From W0P28-013 sp963621145 (GTDB lineage: Bacteria; Bacteroidota; Bacteroidia; Bacteroidales; Paludibacteraceae), in the NCBI GenBank assembly GCA_963621145.1, contig CAVFDI010000002.1, positions 1 through 64,000 on the forward strand: a stretch of 64,000 nt of DNA. The letters run 5' to 3'. Positions within the stretch are counted from its first letter, which is position 1. Each line of letters starts with the position of its first letter. Positions 36,078 to 44,792 of the stretch are shown here, piece by piece. The position numbers and the translations under genes are program-made. Below the pieces are notes generated by a model. That model saw only the letters and a program-made list of their open reading frames with translations. It had not been told where the DNA came from and did no database searches.

Positions 36078-37460
36078 TTAGCCGAGCATGGTCAGTAGAA
36101 TGCCTGCAGCCACAGCCGAACCAATCACACCAGCCACATTCGGTCCCATGGCGTGCATCAGCAGGAAGTTGCCAGGGTTCTCCTCTTGTCCTACGGTCTG
36201 ACTTACGCGAGCAGCCATTGGCACAGCACTCACGCCAGCCGAACCAATCAGCGGGTTTATCTTGTCTTTCGAGAAGAGGTTCATGAATTTGGCCAGCAAT
36301 ACACCGCCTGCAGTGCCGCAACCGAATGCCACAATGCCCATAGCAAGGATCAACAGTGTCTTCACATTCAGGAACGATTCGGCAGTTGCCGTGGCACCAA
36401 CCGACAATCCAAGGAATATGACCACAATGTTCATCAGTTCGTTTTGAGCGGTTTTCGACAGACGATCGACCACGCCGCACTCTTTCATCAGGTTACCAAG
36501 CATCAGGCAGCCGATAAGCGGGGCAGCGTCGGGCAACATCAGTGCAACAATGGCAGTGATGATAATTGGAAATACAATCTTCTCGGTTTTGCTTACCGAA
36601 CGCAGTTGACGCATCTTTATGGCACGCTCTTTTTTGGTTGTCAAGGCACGCATAATTGGCGGTTGAATCACAGGAACCAACGCCATATACGAGTAGGCCG
36701 CAATGGCAATAGGTCCGAGCAAATGCGGAGCCAATTTCGATGTTAAAAAGATTGATGTAGGACCATCGGCACCACCAATGATACCGATCGAACCTGCTTC
36801 AGCCTCGGTGAAACCAAACCAGTTGGCGCACAAGAATGTGATGAAAATGCCCAATTGCGCAGCAGCGCCCAGCAGCAGACTCTTCGGGTTGGCAATGAGC
36901 GGACCAAAATCGGTCATGGCACCCACGCCAATGAAAATCAAGCACGGATAAACGCCCGCTTTCACACCAATGTAAAGCACATCGAGCAGACCGCCTTTCT
37001 TCAAAATCTGACCATAGTTCAGATAGTATTCGCTATTCTGATCAAGGAAAGCAGTCCACAATTCGTTGTGGAACATGCCAGCGCCAGGCAGATTGGTGAG
37101 CAACATACCAAAGGCGATAGGCAAGAGCAGCAGTGGCTCGTACTGTTTTTTGATGGCCAAATAGAGCAGCAAGAACGAGATGAGCAGCATCAGACCTTGT
37201 TGCCACGTTATGCGCATAAAGCCCATCGACTTGAAAAATGCTACAAGGTCGTCCCAAGTGCTGTGCTCGCTCTCTTGCGGTTCGTCGGCCACAACGGCAA
37301 CGGCAACGGCAACCTCGGCTGGGGCTTCGGCTGTTGTGTCGGTGGCAACTTGTTCGGTCGCTTCGTTCGTTGCCTCAACGGCGGCTTCGGCCTCTTGTGC
37401 AAAAAGGCTTGGCGCACTCATCGTCAGCAGAACGGCGACTATTGACAGGAATTTTTTCAT
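36078..37460 (-). CDS. oadB: Sodium-pumping decarboxylase beta subunit
   Basis: 460 residues. A signal-like N terminus and an Ala/Glu-rich stretch (to about residue 70) precede a polytopic membrane domain of the OadB/MmdB family, including GGADGPTSIFLTSKLAP, NPLIGSAGVSAVPMAARVSQ and NFLLMHAMGPNVAGVIGSAV. It couples decarboxylation of carboxybiotin to Na+ export across the inner membrane. With the carboxyltransferase, gamma subunit and biotin carrier upstream it forms methylmalonyl-CoA decarboxylase. The extra N-terminal segment is longer than in classical OadB. Last gene of the operon. Confidence 0.92.
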   Translation of the reverse strand: MKKFLSIVAVLLTMSAPSLFAQEAEAAVEATNEATEQVATDTTAEAPAEVAVAVAVVADEPQESEHSTWDDLVAFFKSMGFMRITWQQGLMLLISFLLLYLAIKKQYEPLLLLPIAFGMLLTNLPGAGMFHNELWTAFLDQNSEYYLNYGQILKKGGLLDVLYIGVKAGVYPCLIFIGVGAMTDFGPLIANPKSLLLGAAAQLGIFITFLCANWFGFTEAEAGSIGIIGGADGPTSIFLTSKLAPHLLGPIAIAAYSYMALVPVIQPPIMRALTTKKERAIKMRQLRSVSKTEKIVFPIIITAIVALMLPDAAPLIGCLMLGNLMKECGVVDRLSKTAQNELMNIVVIFLGLSVGATATAESFLNVKTLLILAMGIVAFGCGTAGGVLLAKFMNLFSKDKINPLIGSAGVSAVPMAARVSQTVGQEENPGNFLLMHAMGPNVAGVIGSAVAAGILLTMLG

Positions 37461-37483
37461 TGTTCCGAAAATTTTTTGGTGAA

Positions 37484-38209
37484 TTAACCTAAAACTACCA
37501 GAACATCGTCCTGCATTACGCTTTGACCTGCACTAACAAGCACTGCGGTAACTTTTCCGTCCTGTTCGGCCAAAATGCTGTTCTCCATCTTCATCGATTC
37601 GAGCGTGAGCAGCACGTCGCCGCGTTTCACATCTTGACCTACGCTAACAGCCACTTTCACAACGCTTCCGGGCAGTGGCGAAGTTACCTTCAGTCCGCCT
37701 GCGGGAACGGTTGCTTTGGGTTTCTCCTCTACGGGAGCAGCGGCTGGTTTTGGAGCCTCGGCTTTGGGTGTTTCAACCACAGTAGCAGCGGCTGCGGAGG
37801 CAGCAAACTCAACGAGTTTGTCGTCCTGCATCACATTCTGACCTGGAGCAACGAACACATTTTTCACTACGCCATCTTTTTCGGCTGCAATGTTGTTCTC
37901 CATTTTCATCGATTCCATGGTGAGCAGCACATCGCCACGTTTCACGGCTTGACCATTGGCCACAAGCACTTTCACAATGCTTCCGGGCAGCGGCGATTTG
38001 ATAATCTCCGACGCACCAGTGGCGGCAGGAGCGGCAGCTGTTGATGCAGCGGCTGGACGAGCCACCGTAGGACGAGCAATTTTTGTCTCTTTCTCAATCT
38101 CAACGGTGAATGGCGTGCCGTTCACTTCCACTTCAGCCAAATTGTTCTCTTTTTCATTGACCGACACTTCGTATTTGTGGCCGTCTATGATAAACTTAAA
38201 TTTTTTCAT
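37484..38209 (-). CDS. Biotin carboxyl carrier protein with two biotinyl domains
   Basis: 241 residues. Residues 1-50 are an N-terminal strand region (KFKFIIDGHKYEV). Two near-duplicate biotinyl domains follow: about 70-137 with ESMKMEN (Lys102) and about 174-241 with ESMKMEN (Lys207). An Ala/Pro-rich linker (about 138-173) joins them. Both keep the biotin-accepting Lys within MKM. Classical carriers have one such domain. It lies between the gamma and beta subunit genes and carries the carboxyl group from carboxyltransferase to the membrane decarboxylase. The duplication may be recent, as the two copies share long identical stretches. Confidence 0.93.
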   Translation of the reverse strand: MKKFKFIIDGHKYEVSVNEKENNLAEVEVNGTPFTVEIEKETKIARPTVARPAAASTAAAPAATGASEIIKSPLPGSIVKVLVANGQAVKRGDVLLTMESMKMENNIAAEKDGVVKNVFVAPGQNVMQDDKLVEFAASAAAATVVETPKAEAPKPAAAPVEEKPKATVPAGGLKVTSPLPGSVVKVAVSVGQDVKRGDVLLTLESMKMENSILAEQDGKVTAVLVSAGQSVMQDDVLVVLG

Positions 38210-38216
38210 TTCGGTG

Positions 38217-38594
38217 TTATTTTACAAGATTGTTGATTCCATAAATTTTCGAATTCCACGGCGAATAGCGGCGTTCCACATTCTTTATGGTGATGACGTG
38301 CTGCTCTTCGTCGTGCATCTCGTCATAATAAAGGTGTAGAGCCATGGCAATGGCGGCTGTGGTGTTGGCCGACAGCGTCACTTCCGCTTTCTCGTCATGC
38401 TTAATCTCCATTTTGTTGTCGTTTTTCACGACTTTAGGCACTTTTACGCGTGGCTTCATTATCACGCCAAAAAGCCGCAACAAGTAAACCAGCAGAATCA
38501 GCAACACGAATGTGAGGCCAAATCCGATGAGCGTTACCATCCACACATGTGGCCAGTTTGCTTCTACGCCCGAATTTATTATCGATAAAATCAT
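38217..38594 (-). CDS. Sodium-pumping decarboxylase gamma-type subunit
   Basis: 125 residues: one N-terminal transmembrane helix (VWMVTLIGFGLTFVLLILLV), a basic linker (MKPRVKVPKVVKNDNK), then a small cytoplasmic domain with TAAIAMALHLYYDEMHDEE and ending NLVK. The OadG_1 family holds the complex together at the membrane. It sits 13 bp after mmdA and 7 bp before the carrier gene. Confidence 0.85.
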   Translation of the reverse strand: MILSIINSGVEANWPHVWMVTLIGFGLTFVLLILLVYLLRLFGVIMKPRVKVPKVVKNDNKMEIKHDEKAEVTLSANTTAAIAMALHLYYDEMHDEEQHVITIKNVERRYSPWNSKIYGINNLVK

Positions 38595-38607
38595 AATGCT
38601 TCGAGAT

Positions 38608-40167
38608 TTACAGTGGAATGTTCGAATGTTTCTTCAGCGGATTGGTCAAGCGCTTGGTTTGCAGCACTTGGAATGCGCGAATAATGCGGAAACGCGTGTT
38701 GCGTGGCTCTATCACATTGTCGATGTAGCCGCGCGATGCTGCTTGATAAGGACTTGCGAATTTCTCCTGATATTCAGCCTCTTTCTCGGCAATGTAGCGT
38801 TTCTTTTCTTCTGGATCTTCAATGGCTTTGATGTTTTTAGCCTCCAACACACCAATGGCTCCCGATGCGCCCATCACAGCAATCTCGGCATTTGGCCAAG
38901 CGTAGCAGTAGTCGCCGCGCAACTGTTTGCAGCTCATCACAATGTGTGCACCGCCATACGATTTGCGAATGGTGATGGTAACTTTCGGCACTGTGGCTTC
39001 GCCGTAGGCAAACATCAGTTTTGCACCATGGTCGATAATGCCAGCATATTCTTGACCTGTTCCGCAAAGGAATCCAGGAACATCAACAAGCGTCAGAATT
39101 GGAATGTTGAATGCGTCGCAGAAACGAATGAAACGAGCCGCTTTGCGCGATGCGTCGCAGTCGAGCACGCCTGCAAGCCAGTTCGGTTGGTTGGCAATGA
39201 TGCCAGTCGATTGGCCATTGAAACGAGCAAATCCGCAAATAATGTTCTTTGCAAAATCTTTCTGAACCTCCATGAAGTCGTGGTTGTCGACAATCACATC
39301 GATAATGTCTTTCATGTTGTATGGCACATTCGGATTGGCTGGAACAATCTCGTTCAAAACATCGTCAATGCGGTCGATTGGATCGGTGCAAGGCACTACT
39401 GGAGCCTCTTCCATGTTGTTTTGCGGAATGAACGAAATCAAACGACGAACCTGCGCAACGGCATCTTCTTCGCTTGTGGCAACAAAGTGCGTAACGCCCG
39501 ATTTCGAAGCGTGAACGCGTGCGCCACCAAGTTGCTCTACGGTAACATCTTCGCCAGTAACCGATTTCACAACTTTCGGTCCTGTGATGAACATATACGA
39601 GTTCTGCTCGGTCATCATAATGAAGTCGGTGAGGGCAGGCGAGTACACGGCACCACCAGCGCATGGGCCAAAAATCACCGATATTTGTGGCACAACACCC
39701 GAAGCCAAAATGTTACGCTCGAAAATCTCGGCATAACCAGCCAGTGCGCAAGCACCCTCTTGAATGCGAGCACCGCCCGAATCGTTCAGGCCGATGATTG
39801 GTGCGCCCATCTTCATGGCCATGTCCATCACTTTGCATATTTTCTGCGCCATGGTCTCCGACAGCGAACCGCCAATGACTGTGGCATCTTGTGCAAACAC
39901 ATACACCAAACGACCATCGATGGTGCCGCTACCAACTGCCACGCCATCGCCAAGGAACACTTTCTTTTCCATGCCGAAGTCGGTGCAACGGTGCGTCAGA
40001 AACATATCAACTTCTTCGAAACTGCCTTCGTCGAGCAGCAAATTGATGCGCTCGCGAGCGGTAAGACTGCCTTTGGCATGATGTTTCTCAACCGCTTTTT
40101 CGCCACCGCCAGCCAATGCTTGGGCGCGCTTGTCAATCAGTTTTTTCAGTTTTTCTTGATTTTCCAT
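38608..40167 (-). CDS. mmdA: Methylmalonyl-CoA/propionyl-CoA carboxyltransferase (decarboxylase alpha subunit)
   Basis: 519 residues, full length for the carboxyltransferase family. It shows GLNDSGGARIQEG, GPCAGGAVYSPALTDFI, FITGPKVVKSVTGE and VDVPGFLCGTGQEYAGII, the two crotonase-fold oxyanion-hole regions. It transfers the carboxyl group of (S)-methylmalonyl-CoA to biotin on the carrier protein, giving propionyl-CoA. It is cotranscribed with mce upstream (27 bp). Confidence 0.93.
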   Translation of the reverse strand: MENQEKLKKLIDKRAQALAGGGEKAVEKHHAKGSLTARERINLLLDEGSFEEVDMFLTHRCTDFGMEKKVFLGDGVAVGSGTIDGRLVYVFAQDATVIGGSLSETMAQKICKVMDMAMKMGAPIIGLNDSGGARIQEGACALAGYAEIFERNILASGVVPQISVIFGPCAGGAVYSPALTDFIMMTEQNSYMFITGPKVVKSVTGEDVTVEQLGGARVHASKSGVTHFVATSEEDAVAQVRRLISFIPQNNMEEAPVVPCTDPIDRIDDVLNEIVPANPNVPYNMKDIIDVIVDNHDFMEVQKDFAKNIICGFARFNGQSTGIIANQPNWLAGVLDCDASRKAARFIRFCDAFNIPILTLVDVPGFLCGTGQEYAGIIDHGAKLMFAYGEATVPKVTITIRKSYGGAHIVMSCKQLRGDYCYAWPNAEIAVMGASGAIGVLEAKNIKAIEDPEEKKRYIAEKEAEYQEKFASPYQAASRGYIDNVIEPRNTRFRIIRAFQVLQTKRLTNPLKKHSNIPL

Positions 40168-40194
40168 TGTCGTAAAATCTTAAAAATTTTCTAC

Positions 40195-40608
40195 TCATTT
40201 AGGCTGCTCGCACAGTTCGGTCAGCACACCGCAAGTCGATTTTGGGTGCAAGAATGCAATCATCAGATTTTCAGCACCTTTGCGTGGCGCTTTGTCGATA
40301 AGTTGCAAACCAGCGGCTTCGGCCTCTTTCAGCGCCTCGGCCACGCTCTCAACATTGAACGCTACATGGTGCACACCACCGCGACCGCCATTCTTCTCGA
40401 TGAATTTGGCAATGGTCGACTCGGGGCAGGTTGGCTCCAGCAACTCAAGTTTGGTCTGACCCACTTTGAAGAAGGCTGTGCGCACTTTTTGGTCTGCCAC
40501 CTCTTCGATGGAGTAGCATTTCGAGCCTGTCAACAACTCGAAAAACGGAATCGTGGCATCGAGGCTTGTTACTGCAATGCCCAAATGCTCAATGTGTGTT
40601 GGTTTCAT
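40195..40608 (-). CDS. mce: Methylmalonyl-CoA epimerase
   Basis: 137 residues, glyoxalase fold. MKPTHIEHLGIAVTSLD supplies the first metal His; GVHHVAFNVES the second; the late CGVLTELCEQ the Glu ligand. It interconverts (R)- and (S)-methylmalonyl-CoA, linking the B12 mutase to the decarboxylase. First gene of the five-gene operon mce-mmdA-gamma-carrier-beta. Confidence 0.94.
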   Translation of the reverse strand: MKPTHIEHLGIAVTSLDATIPFFELLTGSKCYSIEEVADQKVRTAFFKVGQTKLELLEPTCPESTIAKFIEKNGGRGGVHHVAFNVESVAEALKEAEAAGLQLIDKAPRKGAENLMIAFLHPKSTCGVLTELCEQPK

Positions 40609-40689
40609 AATTGTTTGAAATTAAATTGTTTATGAATAATAATTAAAGTTTTACTTTAAGCGCTCCGATAAGTCCTACGGAATGAATTG

Positions 40690-40697
40690 CAAAAATA
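40690..40697 (-). promoter_or_regulatory. -7 box of the mce operon
   Basis: TATTTTTG on the minus strand, 81 nt before the mce ATG. No TTTG at the standard distance. The leader of about 75 nt is long and could carry regulation. Confidence 0.45.
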
Positions 40698-40792
40698 CAA
40701 ATTTTTCGCCGTAGATTTTGCATTTATTTTCAGAATAGTTTTCAACAATTTTGTGGATTGAGAGGCGAAAGGTTGTAGGCGAGAAAAGTGCG

Positions 40793-40823
40793 TAAAAAAA
40801 CGGGAACGCAACATTGCGTTCCC
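40793..40823 (-). terminator. Terminator of the small gene at 40850
   Basis: Perfect stem GGGAACGCAA/TTGCGTTCCC (40802-40811 with 40814-40823) followed on the minus strand by seven T residues. Confidence 0.85.
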
Positions 40824-40849
40824 ACTTTTTCATTCGCTAATTCAATGAT

Positions 40850-41128
40850 TCAATGATTCGATGATTGATTCAGTGTTTCGATGATTTGTTCTGCTTCTTT
40901 GTCGAAATCTTGACGCAGTGTTTTGTAGTATTCATGCGCTTTCAAGCCAGGTTCTGGGTGGTTGGCGCGCGCCAAAAATCCGTTGTTTAGTTTGGCAATG
41001 CGCAACAAAACATCGGCAAAAGCCTCATCGCTCATCTTGCCAATCAAACGGTGCGAAATGTACGCTTCGCTAATCAAATCGCTAGCAATCAACTGAATGC
41101 TTTTCTTCAAATTTTTTCTACTTGCCAT
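40850..41128 (-). CDS. Small alpha-helical protein of unknown function
   Basis: 92 residues from ATG at 41128: MASRKNLKKSIQLIASDLIS, then helical segments to IIETLNQSSNH. There is no motif I recognise. The start is supported by a strong Shine-Dalgarno AGGAGG shortly upstream and by a TTTG-N19-TATCTTTG promoter. A terminator follows. It is a single gene, divergent from the lipoprotein gene at 41243. Confidence 0.7.
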   Translation of the reverse strand: MASRKNLKKSIQLIASDLISEAYISHRLIGKMSDEAFADVLLRIAKLNNGFLARANHPEPGLKAHEYYKTLRQDFDKEAEQIIETLNQSSNH

Positions 41129-41172
41129 GGTCTTTTTCCTCCTTTTGAAATTTAGTGCAACAAAATTTTTTG

Positions 41173-41203
41173 CAAAGATAGTCGTTTTATCTAAAACACC
41201 AAA
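41173..41203 (-). promoter_or_regulatory. Promoter of the small gene at 40850
   Basis: On the minus strand TTTG (41200-41203), 19 nt, TATCTTTG (41173-41180). It overlaps, head to head, the promoter region of the divergent lipoprotein gene. Confidence 0.7.
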
Positions 41204-41212
41204 CTTTTTTCG

Positions 41213-41220
41213 TAATTTTG
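41213..41220 (+). promoter_or_regulatory. -7 box of the beta-helix lipoprotein gene
   Basis: TAATTTTG, 22 nt before the ATG at 41243; no clear -33 TTTG. Confidence 0.5.
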
Positions 41221-41242
41221 CAGTTGAAAATCTCTTTTCTCG

Positions 41243-42709
41243 ATGAAAAATTTCAAGAAAATATTCATTCTGGGCTTTCTGTTGGCGTCGCTTACGGCTT
41301 GCGTCGACGATAAAATAACTACCGACCCTTCGGCCACGCTGTCGTTTTCGTGCGATACGCTCTCGTTCGACACGCTCTTTACCAATGTGCCGTCGCGCAC
41401 ACTGTCGTTCTATGTCTACAACCGCAACAAGCAAGCCGTGGTCATCTCGTCCATTCGCTTGGGCAACGGCGCTGACTCCTATTTTCGTTACAATTTCGAT
41501 GGACGCATTCCGTCGTCGGCGAATAAAATGCTCGAAAATATCGAAATTGGTGGGCGCGACAGTCTTTGCGTTTTTGTGGAGATAACAGCCGATTCAAACC
41601 AAATAGATGTGCCTGTTTTCTACATCGATTCCATGATTTTCGTGACAAATGGCGTTACGCAAGATGTGAAACTTGTGAGCTACGGGCAAGATGCTATTGT
41701 TCTTGAAGATGCCGAAATTGCGCGCAACGAGACCTTCACTGCGCAGCGTCCATACTTGATTTTTGGCAATCTGCATGTGGCTTCCAATGCTACGCTCACG
41801 CTCGAGGCTGGCACGCGGCTCTATTTCCACAACAAGGCAAATCTTGTGGTCGATGGACATTTGCAATCGCTCGGTACGCTCGAAAATCCTGTGGAGATGC
41901 GCACCGATAGGTTCGATTGTCAGCCCGACGAGGACCGCACGCCATACGCCGATATGCCAGGGCAGTGGGGCGGCATCTATCTGCAAAATGCTCACGGCGC
42001 GCACACCATCAATCACACTAAAATCCGCAACTGCGACATTGGACTTGTGGTTATTGGCACATCGATAGCGCAACCATCGCTCACGCTCACCAACAGTGTG
42101 CTTCACAGCATGACGCAATACGGACTCTATGCGCAAAATGCCAAGGTTCAGGTGTCGAACTGCGAACTGTCGAACTGCGGCACTTCGTGTTGCTATCTGC
42201 TTGGAGGCGAGATGAATATGGCGCACACCACGGTGGCAAACTACTACACTTGGGGCTCGCGCGAAGATGCTGCCATGGTCATTGCCAACTATGCCATCGA
42301 TGGCTCGTTGCTCTATCTTTTCCCCATTCAGTCGGCGGTGGTCGAAAATAGCATCATCTTTGGCAACCAAAGCAGCGAACTCTCGCTTTTGCGCGACACT
42401 ATCACCGATGCAGCGTTCAACGTAACCATCAGTCGCTCGCTGCTGAAAAAACGTCGCCAAACCGATTCGTGGTATAACGATAATCTTTGGGCAAATTCGC
42501 AAAATCCCGATGCCAACGGCATTGCACACGCCGATACGGTTTTCCTCAATACCACTCGCACCGATGGCGGCTACGATTTCCGCCTCGATCAGCAATCGAA
42601 GGCGCGCGGCAAAGCCAACATCGATGTGGCTCGACTCTATCCCACCGACATGCTCGGTCAAAATCGCCTTGCCGATGGCGCACCCGACCTTGGAGCTTAT
42701 GAGAAATAA
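41243..42709 (+). CDS. Lipoprotein with right-handed beta-helix region
   Basis: 488 residues. SPII signal MKNFKKIFILGFLLASLTAC with Cys20. An N-terminal beta domain (about 25-150) precedes a region of short strand repeats (GNLHVASNATLTLEAGTRLY, VVDGHLQSLGTLENPVEM, GLVVIGTSIAQPSLTLTNS) typical of a parallel beta-helix. The C terminus, RLYPTDMLGQNRLADGAPDL, resembles ends of choice-of-anchor or pectate-lyase-like Bacteroidetes surface proteins. It is probably on the outer membrane surface; I cannot assign an enzyme activity. Single gene. Confidence 0.8.
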   Translation: MKNFKKIFILGFLLASLTACVDDKITTDPSATLSFSCDTLSFDTLFTNVPSRTLSFYVYNRNKQAVVISSIRLGNGADSYFRYNFDGRIPSSANKMLENIEIGGRDSLCVFVEITADSNQIDVPVFYIDSMIFVTNGVTQDVKLVSYGQDAIVLEDAEIARNETFTAQRPYLIFGNLHVASNATLTLEAGTRLYFHNKANLVVDGHLQSLGTLENPVEMRTDRFDCQPDEDRTPYADMPGQWGGIYLQNAHGAHTINHTKIRNCDIGLVVIGTSIAQPSLTLTNSVLHSMTQYGLYAQNAKVQVSNCELSNCGTSCCYLLGGEMNMAHTTVANYYTWGSREDAAMVIANYAIDGSLLYLFPIQSAVVENSIIFGNQSSELSLLRDTITDAAFNVTISRSLLKKRRQTDSWYNDNLWANSQNPDANGIAHADTVFLNTTRTDGGYDFRLDQQSKARGKANIDVARLYPTDMLGQNRLADGAPDLGAYEK

Positions 42710-42884
42710 AAAATGAAGAATGAACAATGAAAAATGAGGAGTTAGGAATGAGGAGTTAGGAGTTAGGAGTGTTTTAGTTGACGATTGATAATTGGGGAAT
42801 TAGATTTAAACGCTTCAACGCTTCAACACTTCAACACTTCAACGATTAAACAGAAAAAAACGCGCGAGGCGCAAAAGCTTAGAA

Positions 42885-43094
42885 GGTAGGTTCTAAAAAT
42901 TATCTTTGCAAGAATTTTTGAATTAAAATCGAGCAGATTTTTTTTTGATTATCGAAGGAGCAGAGTGTCCTGTGGCTGAGAAAAGACGAAAAAGATGCCG
43001 ATTAGAAACGAAAATTCGTAAAGAGCGACAAAAATCGCAGAAACTTTTTTGAACCGACCAAAAATATAAAAGCGTAGAATTTTTATAACCTACC
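42885..43094 (+). mobile_element. MITE-like element, copy 3 (210 bp)
   Basis: The ends GGTAGGTTCTAAAAATT and AATTTTTATAACCTACC are inverted repeats. The interior matches copy 1 for most of its length, including GAAGGAGCAGAGTGTCCTGT and ATGCCGATTAGAAACGAAA. TATCTTTG (42901-42908) could be a -7 box. The endonuclease/phosphatase gene starts 36 bp downstream in the same direction. No clear target duplication. Confidence 0.8.
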
Positions 43095-43129
43095 TAAACT
43101 CACCAACATATCAACTCATCAACTTCGCT

Positions 43130-44155
43130 ATGAAACATTTTCTCATACTTCTGTCGCTTTTTCCTGCGCTTCTCTTTGCTCAAAACACTTTTCGGGTGAT
43201 GGAGTATAATGTCGAAAATCTTTTCGATACACAGCACGACACGCTCAAACACGACGATGAGTATCTGCCTGGCGGAGTCCGCGGTTGGGGCTACGGACGA
43301 TACCAACAAAAAATTACTCACATCGGACAAGTGGTGGCGGCAGTGGGCGAGTGGAATCCACCTTCGCTCATAGCACTTTGTGAGATTGAGAATAGGCATT
43401 GTTTGTTAGATTTAGTACGATATTCGCATTTGCAACAACTTAATTATCAGATAATTCACTACGAGTCGAACGATGCGCGCGGAGTTGATGTTGCGCTGCT
43501 TTATCAACCAAAATTTTTCACACCAATTGCCTCAAAACCTATTCGTTTTGCGCTGCCTAGTGGCAAAGCCACGCGCGACATTCTCTACGCTTGCGGCTCG
43601 TTGCCAAGTGGCGACACGCTGCATGTTTTTGTCAATCATTTTCCGTCGCGATTGGGCGGTGAACTCGAGAGCGAGCCAAACCGATTGTTCGTTGCTAGAC
43701 AATTACGAGCCGCAGTCGACAGCGTGCAGCGCGCCGATTCTGCAGCACTCATACTCATCATGGGCGATTTCAACGATTATCCCGACAACCGCAGCATGCG
43801 TCAGGTGCTAGGTGCCGCTCCTGTGGTCGATTCCATCGTGCCTAATCAGCTCTACAACCTCACATACGCTCTGCACGAACGCGGCGAAATTGGCAGTTAT
43901 CGTCACGATGGACAGTGGGGCATGCTCGACCAAATAGTGGTCTCGGGCGCACTGCTTATGGGCGCAAAACGAACCATCATTACCGGCGATGGGGTGCGTG
44001 TGTTCGCTCCCGATTGGCTGCTCGAGGACGATAAACCGCTTGGCAAAAAGCCCTTCCGAACCTACATCGGTCTAAAATTTAACGGTGGCTACAGCGATCA
44101 CCTGCCCGTATTTTTCGATTTTACTTTTTCCGACGGTTCAAAATTGGCGGAGTAA
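43130..44155 (+). CDS. Secreted endonuclease/exonuclease/phosphatase-family protein
   Basis: 341 residues. Signal peptide MKHFLILLSLFPALLFAQ. EEP-fold motifs follow: VMEYNVENLFDTQ (Asn ligand), ALCEIENRHCL (metal Glu), VFVNHFPSR, IMGDFNDYPDN and the final GYSDHLPVFFDF (catalytic Asp-His). Such secreted proteins cleave nucleic acids or remove phosphate from lipids or sugars; which one cannot be said. It lies downstream of a MITE-like element and about 70 bp before a small lipoprotein gene that has its own promoter. Confidence 0.88.
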   Translation: MKHFLILLSLFPALLFAQNTFRVMEYNVENLFDTQHDTLKHDDEYLPGGVRGWGYGRYQQKITHIGQVVAAVGEWNPPSLIALCEIENRHCLLDLVRYSHLQQLNYQIIHYESNDARGVDVALLYQPKFFTPIASKPIRFALPSGKATRDILYACGSLPSGDTLHVFVNHFPSRLGGELESEPNRLFVARQLRAAVDSVQRADSAALILIMGDFNDYPDNRSMRQVLGAAPVVDSIVPNQLYNLTYALHERGEIGSYRHDGQWGMLDQIVVSGALLMGAKRTIITGDGVRVFAPDWLLEDDKPLGKKPFRTYIGLKFNGGYSDHLPVFFDFTFSDGSKLAE

Positions 44156-44173
44156 TATGCTAAATCTTGTAGA

Positions 44174-44205
44174 TTTGGATATATCGAAAAAAAATTGTAT
44201 TTTTG
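44174..44205 (+). promoter_or_regulatory. Promoter of the small lipoprotein gene
   Basis: TTTG (44174-44177), 20 nt, TATTTTTG (44198-44205), 23 nt before the ATG at 44228. Confidence 0.7.
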
Positions 44206-44227
44206 CACAATAATGTTTGAAAAGGGA

Positions 44228-44644
44228 ATGAAAAACCGCCGTTTTTTCTGTCTGATTTTGCTCGCTTGCGTTGCAATGGGCTTGGTTTCGTGCCTCGACA
44301 AAGGCAGTGTGTCGATGACGGTGAACTACACGGTTGGTGTGGTTAGCAGCCGTTTCGAGGGACTCGATACAGCCGTAGTACGCGCCTATCTTTCGAAAAA
44401 TGGTTGCCCCTACAGCACCACGCAAAATTTCGATGGCGAGACGCTCGTCGAATGCGACACGCTCTGCATGCAAACATTGCGCGATTATGCCAAAACGCTC
44501 TCGGCCGATGCACTCGACTCGCTCGCACTTAGCGACAGTTGCCGCTTCACTTTTGGCGCCTCGCGATTGGTAGAACCATTCGGCGGAAGCAATAAACTCG
44601 CCATTATCAACGTATTCGAGTATAAAAGAGGCGAGGGTAAATAA
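44228..44644 (+). CDS. Small lipoprotein of unknown function
   Basis: 138 residues from ATG at 44228: MKNRRFFCLILLACVAMGLV then SC is an SPII signal. Two earlier in-frame start codons lie close to or before the likely transcription start. The mature part (VNYTVGVVSSRFEGLDTAVV..., ending INVFEYKRGEGK) shows no known motif. It is flanked by the secreted endonuclease-like gene and the aromatic-rich protein, each apparently transcribed separately. Confidence 0.7.
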   Translation: MKNRRFFCLILLACVAMGLVSCLDKGSVSMTVNYTVGVVSSRFEGLDTAVVRAYLSKNGCPYSTTQNFDGETLVECDTLCMQTLRDYAKTLSADALDSLALSDSCRFTFGASRLVEPFGGSNKLAIINVFEYKRGEGK

Positions 44645-44792
44645 TACATAAAAATAATTAACAAATTGCAAAATCGTTGATTTTCAATGGCATTTGCACG
44701 CAGTTTGCGCTTCATCAGTAGGGGATTGAAGGATTGAATGCACAAAATCTTCAAATCTTCGAATAAGAAAAATTTAATTGGAGGGTACGACT

